The notes under the pieces are model-generated. The model saw only the letters and a program-made list of their open reading frames with translations. It did not search any database and was not told the DNA's origin. Positions 1-8,407 of a stretch of DNA of 64,000 nucleotides are shown here, one piece after another. The position numbers and the translations under genes are program-made. Within the stretch, counting starts at the first letter, position 1. Each line of letters begins with the position of its first letter. The DNA is from Clostridiaceae bacterium (GTDB taxonomy: Bacteria > Bacillota > Clostridia > Lachnospirales > Lachnospiraceae): the NCBI GenBank assembly GCA_902363735.1, contig CABJBA010000004.1, positions 310,001 to 374,000 on the forward strand. Reading direction: 5' to 3'.

Positions 1-566
1 ACCTCTTTATGTTGAAGAGCATTGTCTCCAAGATGCCAGTGGATGTTTTCCGGATATACCTTCGTCTCATTCCCAATTCTATAATTTAAAATTCCCTTGG
101 GGTCCCGAAAATCAAAAGCATGAAATTCCTTACACCTTCCAAGAAAAACTTCATTGTATAAACCATAACCTATGATTCCAACCTTTTTATCTTTTACATC
201 ATAGTCAAAAATACGTCCTTCTGTCCGGATTATTCCCCTGTCATTCAGTCTGTCCGCTGAGTTAAAGGGCTTGCTTAAGAGATTGCACAAACAAGCTGCT
301 ATTGTTCTCAGTTCCGGATCAGAGCCCTTAATCAGTTCATAAACACAGTCATCTGCCGGTCTGCCAATGAACGTTTTTAATAGTTTCTCATATTCTTCAA
401 AACTTTTTTCCTGGCCCACTCGCAGTGACATAGATAATCTGTCATTGGTATCGGATACCATGAACCATCTGTATCCCATTACAAATTCTTTTACAATTGG
501 CACAGGCTCCTTATATTTTTCATAGTTTTTCTGTATCATTTCCATTGCTATGCTTAAATCTTTCAT
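1..566 (-). CDS. DUF4213/DUF364-like protein (partial, C-terminus off the left edge)
   Basis: The minus-strand reading frame begins with ATG at 566 and stays open to the left edge, so about 188 N-terminal residues are visible. An N-terminal part with the motif MGYRWFMVSD is followed by a Rossmann-like start (KKVGIIGYGLYNEV) near residue 140. This is the layout of the DUF4213/DUF364 family, whose members have been proposed to handle heavy metals or their chelates. The start codon overlaps the stop of the upstream ABC ATPase by 4 nt (ATGA), so it is translationally coupled to the uptake operon. This supports a role in handling the imported metal complex. The family assignment is from recognition of the motif pattern only and the function is inferred. 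Confidence 0.6.
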   Translation of the reverse strand, partial: MKDLSIAMEMIQKNYEKYKEPVPIVKEFVMGYRWFMVSDTNDRLSMSLRVGQEKSFEEYEKLLKTFIGRPADDCVYELIKGSDPELRTIAACLCNLLSKPFNSADRLNDRGIIRTEGRIFDYDVKDKKVGIIGYGLYNEVFLGRCKEFHAFDFRDPKGILNYRIGNETKVYPENIHWHLGDNALQHKE

Positions 567-1372
567 GATTTTTCTCCTTTTTCGTTCATAATTGAAATAG
601 GAACAATGCTCTTTACCATACGTTCGTTATATTGGAATTCATTTACTGCAACATTTACACGAAATGCTTTTGAAATATTCTCTTCATTAAGAATATCCTG
701 AGTCTGCCCATAGATATACTCACCATTACTATTCAGCATGAGCACATCATCAGAAACAGAAATTGCATTGGTTGGATAATGTGTATTCATAACAGCACAT
801 ATTCCTTCCTCGTGAGCCATACGCTCAATCAGGCTCAGTACCAGTATCTGGTTATGAAAATCAAGACCTGTTTCCGGTTCATCCAGAATAATAAGATCAG
901 GCTTGTTTATAAGCGCTTTTGCTATAAGCACCATCTGCAGTTCTCCCCCGCTCATATGGTTACAGTCTTTATCTGCCAGTCTTTCTATCCCTATTCGTTT
1001 CATGATTTCTTCAGCCATTTCTATATCTTTGATACCCGGCTGTTCAAAGACTCCAAGATGTGCACTGCGCCCAAGAACAACCATCTCAAGACCTGTAATT
1101 GAAAATGCAAATGCATGAGACTGAGGGATATAGGAAACCTTTGACCACAGCTTTTTTGAATTGATACGTTTTATATCATCTCCATATAAAAAGCTTTTTC
1201 CATCTACCCAGTCCAAAAGTCCAACCATGCATTTTAAAAGTGTTGTTTTCCCCACTCCATTGGGGCCAAGCACAGATAGAATTCTGCCTTTATTTATTTT
1301 AAAGTTAATATTTTTTAATATCTTTTGTTGATGCGGATAGCCGAAGCTTCCATTTTGTACTTCCAGTATCAA
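563..1372 (-). CDS. ABC transporter ATP-binding protein, FecE/BtuD type
   Basis: Cytoplasmic ATPase of 269 aa that powers import by the adjacent FecCD-type permease. The nucleotide-binding domain is complete: Walker A GPNGVGKT at 36-43, Q-loop Q84, signature SGGEL at 141-145, Walker B LIILDE at 160-165, and the switch histidine H198 (MNTHYPT). It overlaps the permease by 4 nt upstream and the DUF364-like gene by 4 nt downstream, so all lie on one transcript. Family knowledge: such ATPases serve uptake of siderophores, haem, cobalamin and molybdate. The sequence does not show which ligand applies here. Confidence 0.93.
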   Translation of the reverse strand: MILEVQNGSFGYPHQQKILKNINFKINKGRILSVLGPNGVGKTTLLKCMVGLLDWVDGKSFLYGDDIKRINSKKLWSKVSYIPQSHAFAFSITGLEMVVLGRSAHLGVFEQPGIKDIEMAEEIMKRIGIERLADKDCNHMSGGELQMVLIAKALINKPDLIILDEPETGLDFHNQILVLSLIERMAHEEGICAVMNTHYPTNAISVSDDVLMLNSNGEYIYGQTQDILNEENISKAFRVNVAVNEFQYNERMVKSIVPISIMNEKGEKS

Positions 1373-2394
1373 TGTAAGCTCCCCCTGTTTCTTTTTAGCA
1401 ATGATATAAATACCGGTGCTCCAATAATTGCGGTAAGGATGGACAACGGAAGTTCAATCACACTAATACTTCTTGAAAATGTATCAATAATAATCATAAA
1501 ACTGGCTCCGATGCTGATTCCTACAGGCACCACAAATCGATTGTTACTTCCTACCAGCATTCTTGAACAGTGGGGAATCAGAAGTCCGATCCAGCCAACC
1601 TGTCCGCACATGGAAACGCATGAAGCGGTTATGACGGTGGCCGCCAGTACGAAAACCAACCGGGTTTTCTTTAAATCCATTCCGCTTGCTCTTGCCTCAT
1701 CACTGCTCAGTGATAATATATTTAATTTCCATCTCATCAGATAGATCACCGCAATACCTGCAAGGATCAGCGGTGAGCCTACCATGATTTTTTTATAGGA
1801 TGCACTTGTAAAGCTTCCCATGAGCCAATAGGTTATGGCTGGAAGTTTATCCAAAGGATCAGCCGTATATTTCAGTAAAGAACCTACTGCATTAAACAAT
1901 GCCGATATGATTACACCAGCCAGTACAAGGAATACGACAGACTGTCCATTTCTATCTCTCGCCAGTACCATGGTAACCCATACAGCTAAAAGTCCAAAGG
2001 CTAATGCAAGCAGCTGAGTTTCCATGATGCCCATGGACATAATAATGGCAATGATTGCGCCCACACAGGTTCCACTTGTAACACCTAATACATCTGGTGT
2101 TGCAAGCGGATTAGAAAAAAGTGACTGAAAAGCATTTCCTGCACAGGTAAGACCAGCTCCAACAATGATTGCCATTATGATTCGTGGTGCTCTTAGATTT
2201 ATAACAATAGAATAGTTCTGGCTCTGTTTATTACCCTTTGCTGCATCAGATAAGGTGTTAATAACCTCTGTAATAGAAAGATTCATTCTTCCTATACACA
2301 GGCATATGACTGCAGTTACAATTGGTAAAAGAATCATTGCCAGTACCGCAGCAATCGTAAATTTGTTATGTCTGATCCAAATAGTATTTTTCAT
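1369..2394 (-). CDS. FecCD-family ABC transporter permease
   Basis: A 341-aa integral membrane protein with about nine to ten hydrophobic segments. Typical FecCD/BtuC stretches are visible: the N-terminal helix after a short basic cytosolic tail (RHNKFTIAAVLAM), the NLRAPRIIMAIIVGAGL segment, SNPLATPDVLGVTSG, and GWIGLLIPHCSRMLVGSNNR near residue 270, which contacts the ATPase. It is a homodimeric channel for metal-chelate or corrinoid import. Start ATG at 2394 overlaps the stop of the binding-protein gene by 4 nt (ATGA), and its own stop overlaps the ATPase start by 4 nt. The length is normal for the family and nothing is broken. Confidence 0.93.
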   Translation of the reverse strand: MKNTIWIRHNKFTIAAVLAMILLPIVTAVICLCIGRMNLSITEVINTLSDAAKGNKQSQNYSIVINLRAPRIIMAIIVGAGLTCAGNAFQSLFSNPLATPDVLGVTSGTCVGAIIAIIMSMGIMETQLLALAFGLLAVWVTMVLARDRNGQSVVFLVLAGVIISALFNAVGSLLKYTADPLDKLPAITYWLMGSFTSASYKKIMVGSPLILAGIAVIYLMRWKLNILSLSSDEARASGMDLKKTRLVFVLAATVITASCVSMCGQVGWIGLLIPHCSRMLVGSNNRFVVPVGISIGASFMIIIDTFSRSISVIELPLSILTAIIGAPVFISLLKRNRGSLH

Positions 2395-3569
2395 CGCAAT
2401 TGAAGCATTCCCTTCATTTCTTCATCAGTAATTTCGTATCCATAAAAATCCTGATAATAATCACGTATTACGGTTTCTAAAGGATAGTCTGAAAATTCTT
2501 CCGGATAAGTATGATATGCAAGCCAGGCTAATACAAGAGGCGCATCGGGATTGGGGGTGAACCAGTTCCACATACCCAGTGTTGTATTATATACACGCTC
2601 ATCTTTTACTGCCTGTATTGTTGAAAAATCCACTCCCTCAACTTTATTATCTAATACATCCTGCCTGTTCAGTTTTAACAGACCAGGTCCATTTAAAAAT
2701 AATACCTGAGGATTCCATTCATATATTTGTTCAAAGCTAACCTGTGCAAACCCACTTGCCTCCTCTGCAACATTTTTAACTCCAAGGTGCTGCAGCCAAA
2801 AATCACCAAATACGCCTTTGCCGGCAACCTGAGGAACTCCATCAATCAGCTTAAATAAAATCATGGTACTTGGACGCTTATCCTCCGGAATATTTTCTAT
2901 TCTGGTTTCCACATCTTCAACAATCTTATTTCCTGCTTCAATAAAGCTATCCATCTTGCCTTTCTCTCCAAACACATCCTCAAGAAGCGTCAGCCACTGC
3001 TTATATCTCTCAATTGGATCTGCAGGGGAATCTGCACCTACTGTCGCAAATCCTATGGATGGGATTCCACTGGAAGCCAGTATTTGTGCATGTTCTTTAT
3101 TATTGGCATTATAAAGAATCACATCTGGTTTCAGCTTTATGATCTCCTCTATATTTAAGTCTGATTGTGCATATACAGTATCTGATGATTCCAGCAGCTC
3201 AGGTGCAATATTCTTTAATGCTGTTTCTGATATGGTTTCCTTAAACGAACCACTGTACCCGACAATATGGGGAGCTGAACCTTCAAAATATGCCATATAT
3301 GTAGATAATATTGGAATCTGATCTATTACAATGCGTTCTATCTTATTTGGAACTTCAACATGATTTCCACCATGGTCTACTACTGTATGAGTTCCTGACA
3401 GCTGGTTATCTGCTTGGGAATCTGTTGTTTCTTCCGATGTGGTTTCTGCCACTGATGTGGTATCTGCCACTGATGAAGCAGCTGTATTTTTATTATTATT
3501 TGAAGCACATGCAGTTAACAACAATATTGATGCTAATAAAAGTGAAGTTGTTTTAAATCTTAATTTCAT
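2391..3569 (-). CDS. Iron/corrinoid-type ABC transporter substrate-binding lipoprotein
   Basis: A 392-aa class III periplasmic-type binding protein, the first gene of the uptake operon. The signal peptide ends in a lipobox (LLTAC, Cys21), followed by a Ser/Thr-rich linker to about residue 55. The Fe/B12-type binding domain then begins (HTVVDHGGNHVEVPNKIERIV). The lipoprotein would be anchored outside the membrane and deliver ligand to the FecCD permease. An AGGAGG-like site (TAAGGAGGACATT before ATG) supports the start at 3569. Just upstream lies the palindrome GTTAG-N6-CTAAC that also precedes the divergently placed regulator, which suggests local control. The ligand is unknown. Confidence 0.9.
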   Translation of the reverse strand: MKLRFKTTSLLLASILLLTACASNNNKNTAASSVADTTSVAETTSEETTDSQADNQLSGTHTVVDHGGNHVEVPNKIERIVIDQIPILSTYMAYFEGSAPHIVGYSGSFKETISETALKNIAPELLESSDTVYAQSDLNIEEIIKLKPDVILYNANNKEHAQILASSGIPSIGFATVGADSPADPIERYKQWLTLLEDVFGEKGKMDSFIEAGNKIVEDVETRIENIPEDKRPSTMILFKLIDGVPQVAGKGVFGDFWLQHLGVKNVAEEASGFAQVSFEQIYEWNPQVLFLNGPGLLKLNRQDVLDNKVEGVDFSTIQAVKDERVYNTTLGMWNWFTPNPDAPLVLAWLAYHTYPEEFSDYPLETVIRDYYQDFYGYEITDEEMKGMLQLR

Positions 3570-3586
3570 AATGTCCTCCTTATTTT

Positions 3587-3602
3587 GTTAGTCATAGCTA
3601 AC
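3587..3602. promoter_or_regulatory. Palindromic operator of the metal-uptake operon
   Basis: GTTAG-TCATAG-CTAAC is a perfect 5-bp-arm palindrome, 17 nt upstream of the binding-protein start and just downstream of a TATAGA -10-like hexamer on the minus strand. The surrounding 19 nt match the site at 4350-4365 upstream of the Crp-family gene with only three differences. A position over the expected transcription start fits a repressor site. That it is bound by the neighbouring Crp-family protein is inference. Confidence 0.6.
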
Positions 3603-3624
3603 TCATCTATAAGTCTATATGAAA

Positions 3625-3668
3625 AAAAGGATTATTTCCATTGCAACTGCAACGAAACAAATCCTTTT
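3625..3668 (-). terminator. Hairpin at the 3' end of the Crp-family gene
   Basis: The 9-bp arms AAAAGGATT and AATCCTTTT enclose a loop that itself contains the small palindrome TTGCAACTGCAA. On the minus strand the downstream arm is followed by further Ts, as expected for an intrinsic terminator that separates the regulator from the uptake operon. Confidence 0.5.
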
Positions 3669-4329
3669 ATTGATATTTATTTACTATAAACACATTTTTT
3701 CTGTAATCTATAAAGCCCTCCTTTTTCATTCTGCTAAGTTCTCTTGATAACGCACTTCGCTCAACCCCAAGATAGTCCGCCATTTCTTGTCTGTTCATAT
3801 CGATCAGGCATCTATCCCCTTCAAGAGGAGTATATTTTAACATGGTCCAAATTTTATCTCGTATGGAACGCCTGCTCATAATATGGATCCGTCTGTTTTG
3901 TTCCAGATTTGCAAAAGCTGTCTGTCTCAGCAAATTAGCCGTTACCAGGGAGGCAAATCTACATCTTATGGCTTCCTGGGTAAAAAGCTTTGACATTTTT
4001 AAAAATAGGATTTTTGTTTTTTTGCCTGCAATAACAGTCACAAGGGAAGGCTGGTCTGTGATGCAGGAATGGGAACACCCAAACGAGTCCGAAGGGAGAG
4101 CCACCTTTATACTTGAATCATCTCCTATTGTTTCTGGAACAATAAGTTCCACCTTTCCCTCCAGAACAATACCGGCATTCAATATCATATCTCCATATTG
4201 ATATATTATTTCACCCTTGCCATAATGTCTGATATGCCCTTCTAAACAATAGAGAACATGTTTTATTGTCTCATCATCGGCCAATTGAAATATATCAGAT
4301 TTTCTTAAAATTGCATAATATTCTTCCAT
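3667..4329 (-). CDS. Crp/Fnr-family transcriptional regulator
   Basis: A 220-aa cytoplasmic regulator with an N-terminal cyclic-nucleotide-binding-like beta barrel (about 15-125, GKGEIIYQYGDMI...VLEGKVELI) and a C-terminal winged helix (from about 179, NRQEMADYLGVERSALSREL). No cysteine cluster typical of Fnr iron-sulfur sensing is present at the N-terminus, so the effector is unknown. It sits upstream of, and in the same orientation as, the metal-chelate ABC operon, separated by a terminator. Its promoter carries the same GTTAG-N6-CTAAC palindrome as that operon. Autoregulation together with control of the transporter is the simplest reading, but it is inferred. Confidence 0.88.
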   Translation of the reverse strand: MEEYYAILRKSDIFQLADDETIKHVLYCLEGHIRHYGKGEIIYQYGDMILNAGIVLEGKVELIVPETIGDDSSIKVALPSDSFGCSHSCITDQPSLVTVIAGKKTKILFLKMSKLFTQEAIRCRFASLVTANLLRQTAFANLEQNRRIHIMSRRSIRDKIWTMLKYTPLEGDRCLIDMNRQEMADYLGVERSALSRELSRMKKEGFIDYRKNVFIVNKYQ

Positions 4330-4349
4330 TTGATCTCCATGTGTGGTGT

Positions 4350-4392
4350 GTTAGTTATTTCTAACTCTATATCATTTTGTTTTCTTTGTCAA
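4350..4392 (-). promoter_or_regulatory. Promoter and operator of the Crp-family gene
   Basis: On the minus strand TTGACA (4387-4392) and TATAGA (4366-4371) are 15 bp apart, a short but plausible sigma-70-type spacing. Immediately downstream of the -10 lies GTTAG-N6-CTAAC at 4350-4365, 20 nt from the start codon. It is the second copy of the palindrome found at 3587-3602. Confidence 0.5.
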
Positions 4393-4790
4393 ATAAATAC
4401 AGTATTATCCATGGACGAACTAGTGAAAGCAGTCTGGTATAATAATATTCTTTTTTGTCCTGTCTGTGGCAGCTTCCAAATGAAACGAGCCGGAATAACT
4501 TATAACTGCATTACAAAAACCGCCGAAAATACTTTCCCTTCTTTGTGCAAAAAGAATATAATCAAGGGTTATTTTAAGAGAATTTTAAAATTTATGTATA
4601 ACATTTCGAAACAACTTTCATATGTATGCAAGTTCATTGTTTTTACTTTCACACTTTAGTATACTTAGGATGCATCTGAAAACCACATGTTCCAAGATGT
4701 GTAACACTTTGCGGAAGATTTGTTACAAATGAAAGGGGCATAGTGGGCTACACCAATTGAATTTGGGGAAAATATACAGCAAAGTGGGGC
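4393..4790 (+). promoter_or_regulatory. Intergenic region with the nan/PTS promoter
   Basis: I see no convincing gene in this stretch. A plus-strand promoter is visible: TTGTTT (4637-4642), 17-bp spacer, TATACT (4660-4665). It would give a leader of more than 100 nt before nanE. Inside that leader an inverted repeat TGTAAC (4700-4705)/GTTACA (4722-4727), with centres 22 bp apart, may be an operator. Confidence 0.45.
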
Positions 4791-5558
4791 GTGGGGATTG
4801 GGACAATAAGGTTTCAGACACACCCGTTTAAATCTAAAAGTCAGGAGGCGATTTTAATTTTATTATCAGAAGACAAAATCAAAGGATTTCACGGAAAACT
4901 GATTGTTTCTTGCCAGGCACTTCCTCATGAGCCACTCCATTCTTCCTTTATCATGGGCAGGATGGCCGTAGCCGCCGCAGAGGGCGGGGCAAAGGGGATT
5001 CGTGCAAACACTCCGGAGGATATTAAAGAAATTCAGAAGCAAGTAAGTTTACCGGTTATTGGGATTATTAAGAAAGATTTTGAAGACTCCGATGTTTACA
5101 TTACCCCAACTATGGTGGAAGTTGATCTTCTAGCTGAAGTTCAGGCAGAGGTTATTGCTATGGATGCTACCTCAAATCTGCGTCCTGGAGGAATTACACT
5201 GAAAACATTTTATAATCAATGCCGTGAGAAGTATCCAGATCAGTTTTTTATGGCAGATTGCTCTACCATTGAGGAAGCTTTATATGCAGACTCTCTGGGG
5301 TTTGATTTCATCGGAACAACGCTGGTGGGATATACAGCACAAAGCAAGGACTTAAATATTGAAACAAATGACTTTGAGATAATCCGGAAGATACTGGCAC
5401 AGGTCAGCCATCCGGTTATTGCAGAGGGCAGAATTGATACCCCTGAAAAAGCAAAAAGAGTGATTGACCTGGGTTGTTATTCTGTTGTGGTTGGTTCAAT
5501 CATTACAAGACCACAGTTGATTACCAAACGATTTTCATCTGTGTTAGAGCGTATTTAA
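4791..5558 (+). CDS. nanE: N-acylglucosamine-6-phosphate 2-epimerase
   Basis: A TIM-barrel enzyme that converts N-acetylmannosamine-6-P to N-acetylglucosamine-6-P in sialic acid/ManNAc use. Family motifs are clear: [15 protein letters not shown] near the true N-terminus, [21 protein letters not shown], a [10 protein letters not shown] region, ADCSTIEEA, and the C-terminal phosphate-binding [13 protein letters not shown] and [10 protein letters not shown]. The start is uncertain. The first usual start codon in frame is GTG at 4791, but it has no ribosome site. A near-perfect AGGAGG (4843-4848) instead sits 8 nt before ATT at 4857, which would give a 233-aa protein of normal family length. The gene is followed by a PTS permease and an RpiR regulator, so it is likely part of an amino-sugar operon. 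Confidence 0.92.
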   Translation: MGIGTIRFQTHPFKSKSQEAILILLSEDKIKGFHGKLIVSCQALPHEPLHSSFIMGRMAVAAAEGGAKGIRANTPEDIKEIQKQVSLPVIGIIKKDFEDSDVYITPTMVEVDLLAEVQAEVIAMDATSNLRPGGITLKTFYNQCREKYPDQFFMADCSTIEEALYADSLGFDFIGTTLVGYTAQSKDLNIETNDFEIIRKILAQVSHPVIAEGRIDTPEKAKRVIDLGCYSVVVGSIITRPQLITKRFSSVLERI

Positions 5559-5658
5559 AAATTCAACAAAAAATAATCTGTCTTTTGCAGAAAGTGATTT
5601 TCAAACATGCTCTGGAGTAACTTATATCTGGTTTAAATCTTATTTTAGGAGGAATGGT

Positions 5659-7164
5659 ATGTTTAAACAATTACAAAAGCTTGGAAAAGCTTTCATGCTT
5701 CCAATTGCTATTTTGCCGGCTGCCGGTCTGCTTCTTGGAATTGGCGGTTCGCTGTCCAACCAGACAACAATTGCCGCTTATCCGATCTTAAATCAGGCAT
5801 GGCTGCAGGCTGCTTTTCAAATTATGAGCGCCGCAGGCAACATAATCTTCGGCAACTTAATGTTGCTGCTATGTATTGGACTCTGTGTCGGTCTGGCAAC
5901 CAGAGATAAAGGAACTGCCGCACTGGCAGGTGTAGTCGGATACCTTGTCATGAATTCAGCCATTGGAGCTATGCTGAAAATCTTCAATCCTGATGGAAAT
6001 GCCATTGATACAGGAGCTATTGGTGCCATTGTTGTGGGATGTGTGGCAGTTTATCTTCATAACCGTTATAGAAATATTCAGCTTCCCCAGATTCTTGGTT
6101 TCTTTGGAGGGTCCCGCTTTGTTCCGATTGTCACTGCTTTCGCATCTATTTTTATTGGTATTATATTTTTCATTGTATGGCCACCATTTCAGAATCTTCT
6201 GATTTCCAGCGGACAGTATATCTCCGCCGCAGGCCCCATAGGAATTTTCTTTTATGGCTTTTTGATGCGTCTTTGTGGAGCAATTGGTCTGCATCACATG
6301 ATTTACCCCATGTTTTGGTATACAGAACTGGGTGGTATAGAACTAGTCGCTGGACAGCAGGTTGCTGGTGCTCAGAATATCTTTTTTGCACAGCTGGCTG
6401 ACCCGGGGCATCAAGGCTTATTCACTGAAGAAACACGTTTTTTCGCAGGCCGCTTTGCAACTATGATGTTTGGATTGCCAGGTGCTGCACTGGCTATGTA
6501 CCACTGTATTGCCAAAGAGAAACGTAAAGCCTTTGGAGGGTTATTCCTGGGTGTTGCTTTGACTTCGTTCATAACCGGTATCACTGAACCAGTGGAATTT
6601 ATGTTTTTATTTATTGCACCACCATTATATGTCTTCCATTCATTCCTTGATGGTGTGTCATTTTTCATTGCCGACATTTTAAATATATCCATTGGCAATA
6701 CCTTCTCTGGCGGATTTATTGATTTTCTTCTGTTTGGAGTTCTTCAGGGAAATGCAAAAACGAATTGGATTCTGGTTCCGGTTGTCGGTGCAATTTGGTT
6801 CTGCCTGTATTATTTCTCTTTCCGTTTCCTCATTACAAAGTTCAATATCATGACACCCGGACGAGGCGACGATGACACAATGGAACAATCAAAAAGTTCA
6901 ATTACTACAAAAGCTTCGCTGAAAGAAGACGCAATTGCCATCATTGCTGCTCTTGGCACTGCAGATAACCTTAATGATGTAGACGCATGTATTACCCGTC
7001 TCCGGGTTTCTGTTAAAGACCAAACACTTGTTAATAAAGAAGCATTAAAGGCGATTGGTGCTATAGAGGTTTTGGAAGTTAAAGGCGGAGTTCAGGCAAT
7101 CTTTGGTGCAAAAGCAATTCTTTATAAAAATACTATCAATGAAATATTGAATATTGACGATTGA
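5659..7164 (+). CDS. PTS EIICB transporter, glucose/N-acetylhexosamine family
   Basis: A 501-aa fused permease. The EIIC domain (about 1-390) has about ten membrane segments and the motifs MLPIAILPAAGLLLGIGG, GLHHMIYPMFWYTELGG and GITEPVEFMFLFIAPPLY. The C-terminal EIIB domain (about 420-501) has the phosphorylated cysteine Cys444 in DACITRLRVSVKD. It brings in and phosphorylates a hexose or amino sugar. No EIIA domain is attached, so a separate EIIA must supply the phosphate. The neighbours nanE and an RpiR regulator point to ManNAc or GlcNAc as substrate (inference). The ribosome site TAGGAGGAATGGT fixes the start, and a strong hairpin follows the stop. Confidence 0.92.
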   Translation: MFKQLQKLGKAFMLPIAILPAAGLLLGIGGSLSNQTTIAAYPILNQAWLQAAFQIMSAAGNIIFGNLMLLLCIGLCVGLATRDKGTAALAGVVGYLVMNSAIGAMLKIFNPDGNAIDTGAIGAIVVGCVAVYLHNRYRNIQLPQILGFFGGSRFVPIVTAFASIFIGIIFFIVWPPFQNLLISSGQYISAAGPIGIFFYGFLMRLCGAIGLHHMIYPMFWYTELGGIELVAGQQVAGAQNIFFAQLADPGHQGLFTEETRFFAGRFATMMFGLPGAALAMYHCIAKEKRKAFGGLFLGVALTSFITGITEPVEFMFLFIAPPLYVFHSFLDGVSFFIADILNISIGNTFSGGFIDFLLFGVLQGNAKTNWILVPVVGAIWFCLYYFSFRFLITKFNIMTPGRGDDDTMEQSKSSITTKASLKEDAIAIIAALGTADNLNDVDACITRLRVSVKDQTLVNKEALKAIGAIEVLEVKGGVQAIFGAKAILYKNTINEILNIDD

Positions 7165-7199
7165 TGTACTTTAAAACGCTTACTTAATATCCTTATCAT

Positions 7200-7237
7200 A
7201 AAAGAACAGACTTATCTTTATACTTGTCTGTTCTTTT
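7200..7237 (+). terminator. Terminator after the PTS gene
   Basis: The perfect 12-bp arms AAAAGAACAGAC and GTCTGTTCTTTT are separated by 14 nt. The T-run is formed by the end of the 3' arm. It lies between the PTS gene and the regulator gene in the same orientation. Confidence 0.75.
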
Positions 7238-7280
7238 ATGATATAATAATTTAAAAAGCTGAGAAAGGATGCTATATTCT

Positions 7281-8099
7281 ATGCATTATGAACGAGATGT
7301 CCTGCCCCTTATTGAGGTAAACTATAATAATTTGACACCTGCCGAAAAAGTTATTGCAGATTTTTTTCTAGCTAATAATTTAGATATGGATTTCTCTTCC
7401 AAAAAAATCGCCGCCCAGCTTTTCACCTCCGAAGCATCACTGTCCCGTTTTGCAAAAAAATGTGGGTTCGAAGGTTACCGTCAATTTATCTATCGATATC
7501 GTGAAACTCTGACCTCTGCCAATCAAAGGGTAGATTCCGATATAAAGCATATACTATCTACTTATCAGGAACTTCTTAACAAGGCTTATACGTTAATGGA
7601 TGGGGAGCAAATTAAGAAAGTTGCCGCTCTGATCACACAAAAACGACAAGTATTTGTGTATGGAAAGGGTTCTTCTGGCGTGGCCGCCGAAGAACTTAAA
7701 TTACGATTTATGCGGCTGGGTATACACATTGAATGTATCACTGATGATCATATCATGAAGATGAATTCCGCTGTTGTAGGCCCGGAATGCCTTGCTATTG
7801 CCATTACTGTAAGCGGCAAAACTCAGGAGGTCTTGAGCTCATTAAAAACTGCAAAAGCAAAAGGAGCCGCAACTGTCATCATCAGTTCGGTATACATGCG
7901 GGATTGGGATGAATACAGTGATTATATTCTGCCAATAGCCGCAAAAGAGAATCTGGAACTTGGCAAGCTTATCTCACCTCAATTTCCGATTCTCATCCTT
8001 TGTGACGTCCTTTATACAAATATATTGCAGGTAAACAAATCCGAAAAAGAGGTTTTGTATGGGCTAACTCTTTTTGAGCTTGGTTCCCATCGATCCTGA
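7281..8099 (+). CDS. RpiR-family transcriptional regulator (MurR/RpiR, SIS domain)
   Basis: About 272 aa from the ATG at 7281. An N-terminal HTH_6 domain (LTPAEKVIADFFLANN...FTSEASLSRFAKKCGFEGYRQF, residues 20-70) is followed by a SIS sugar-phosphate-binding domain (from about 105; FVYGKGSSGVAAEEL, AIAITVSGKTQEVL). Such proteins sense phosphosugars, and NanR of clostridia belongs to this family, so control of the upstream nanE-PTS genes by ManNAc-6-P or a related ester is likely but inferred. An ATG at 7269 is also in frame, but the GAAAGGA ribosome site abuts it, so the second ATG is preferred. Confidence 0.88.
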   Translation: MHYERDVLPLIEVNYNNLTPAEKVIADFFLANNLDMDFSSKKIAAQLFTSEASLSRFAKKCGFEGYRQFIYRYRETLTSANQRVDSDIKHILSTYQELLNKAYTLMDGEQIKKVAALITQKRQVFVYGKGSSGVAAEELKLRFMRLGIHIECITDDHIMKMNSAVVGPECLAIAITVSGKTQEVLSSLKTAKAKGAATVIISSVYMRDWDEYSDYILPIAAKENLELGKLISPQFPILILCDVLYTNILQVNKSEKEVLYGLTLFELGSHRS

Positions 8100-8407
8100 T
8101 CAGCATTCTAAAAATACTACTTTTTAGAGTGTGTTGGAAGATTGCTTTCTGCAATGTGTGCCTTAAATCATAATATTACTTGTCTATTTGTAAACATTAC
8201 TTTAATATCACTAGGGGGATAACTACTGATTGTTAACATTTTCCCAACTATTCCCTCTGTTAATTTTCCAGTTCTTTAGTCACACTTCAATACACATTTT
8301 GTTACACCTGTTTTAACATCAATTATATTTTGTCCGTTCGTTTTTCTCCTCATTTCAGCATCAGTTAGTTTGTAATAAATTGTTCTACACGCTGAAATTT
8401 AGTAAGC
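8100..8407. other. Non-coding stretch between rpiR and the IS remnant
   Basis: I see no gene here. An AT-rich hairpin at about 8104-8131 (ATTCTAAAAA/TTTTTAGAGT, one mismatch) directly after the regulator stop could end its transcript. The rest has no recognised structure. Confidence 0.4.

Noticed and set aside
4330..4659. 109-aa plus-strand reading frame upstream of nanE
   Set aside because: No ribosome site, overlaps two promoters, and the product has no protein-like features.
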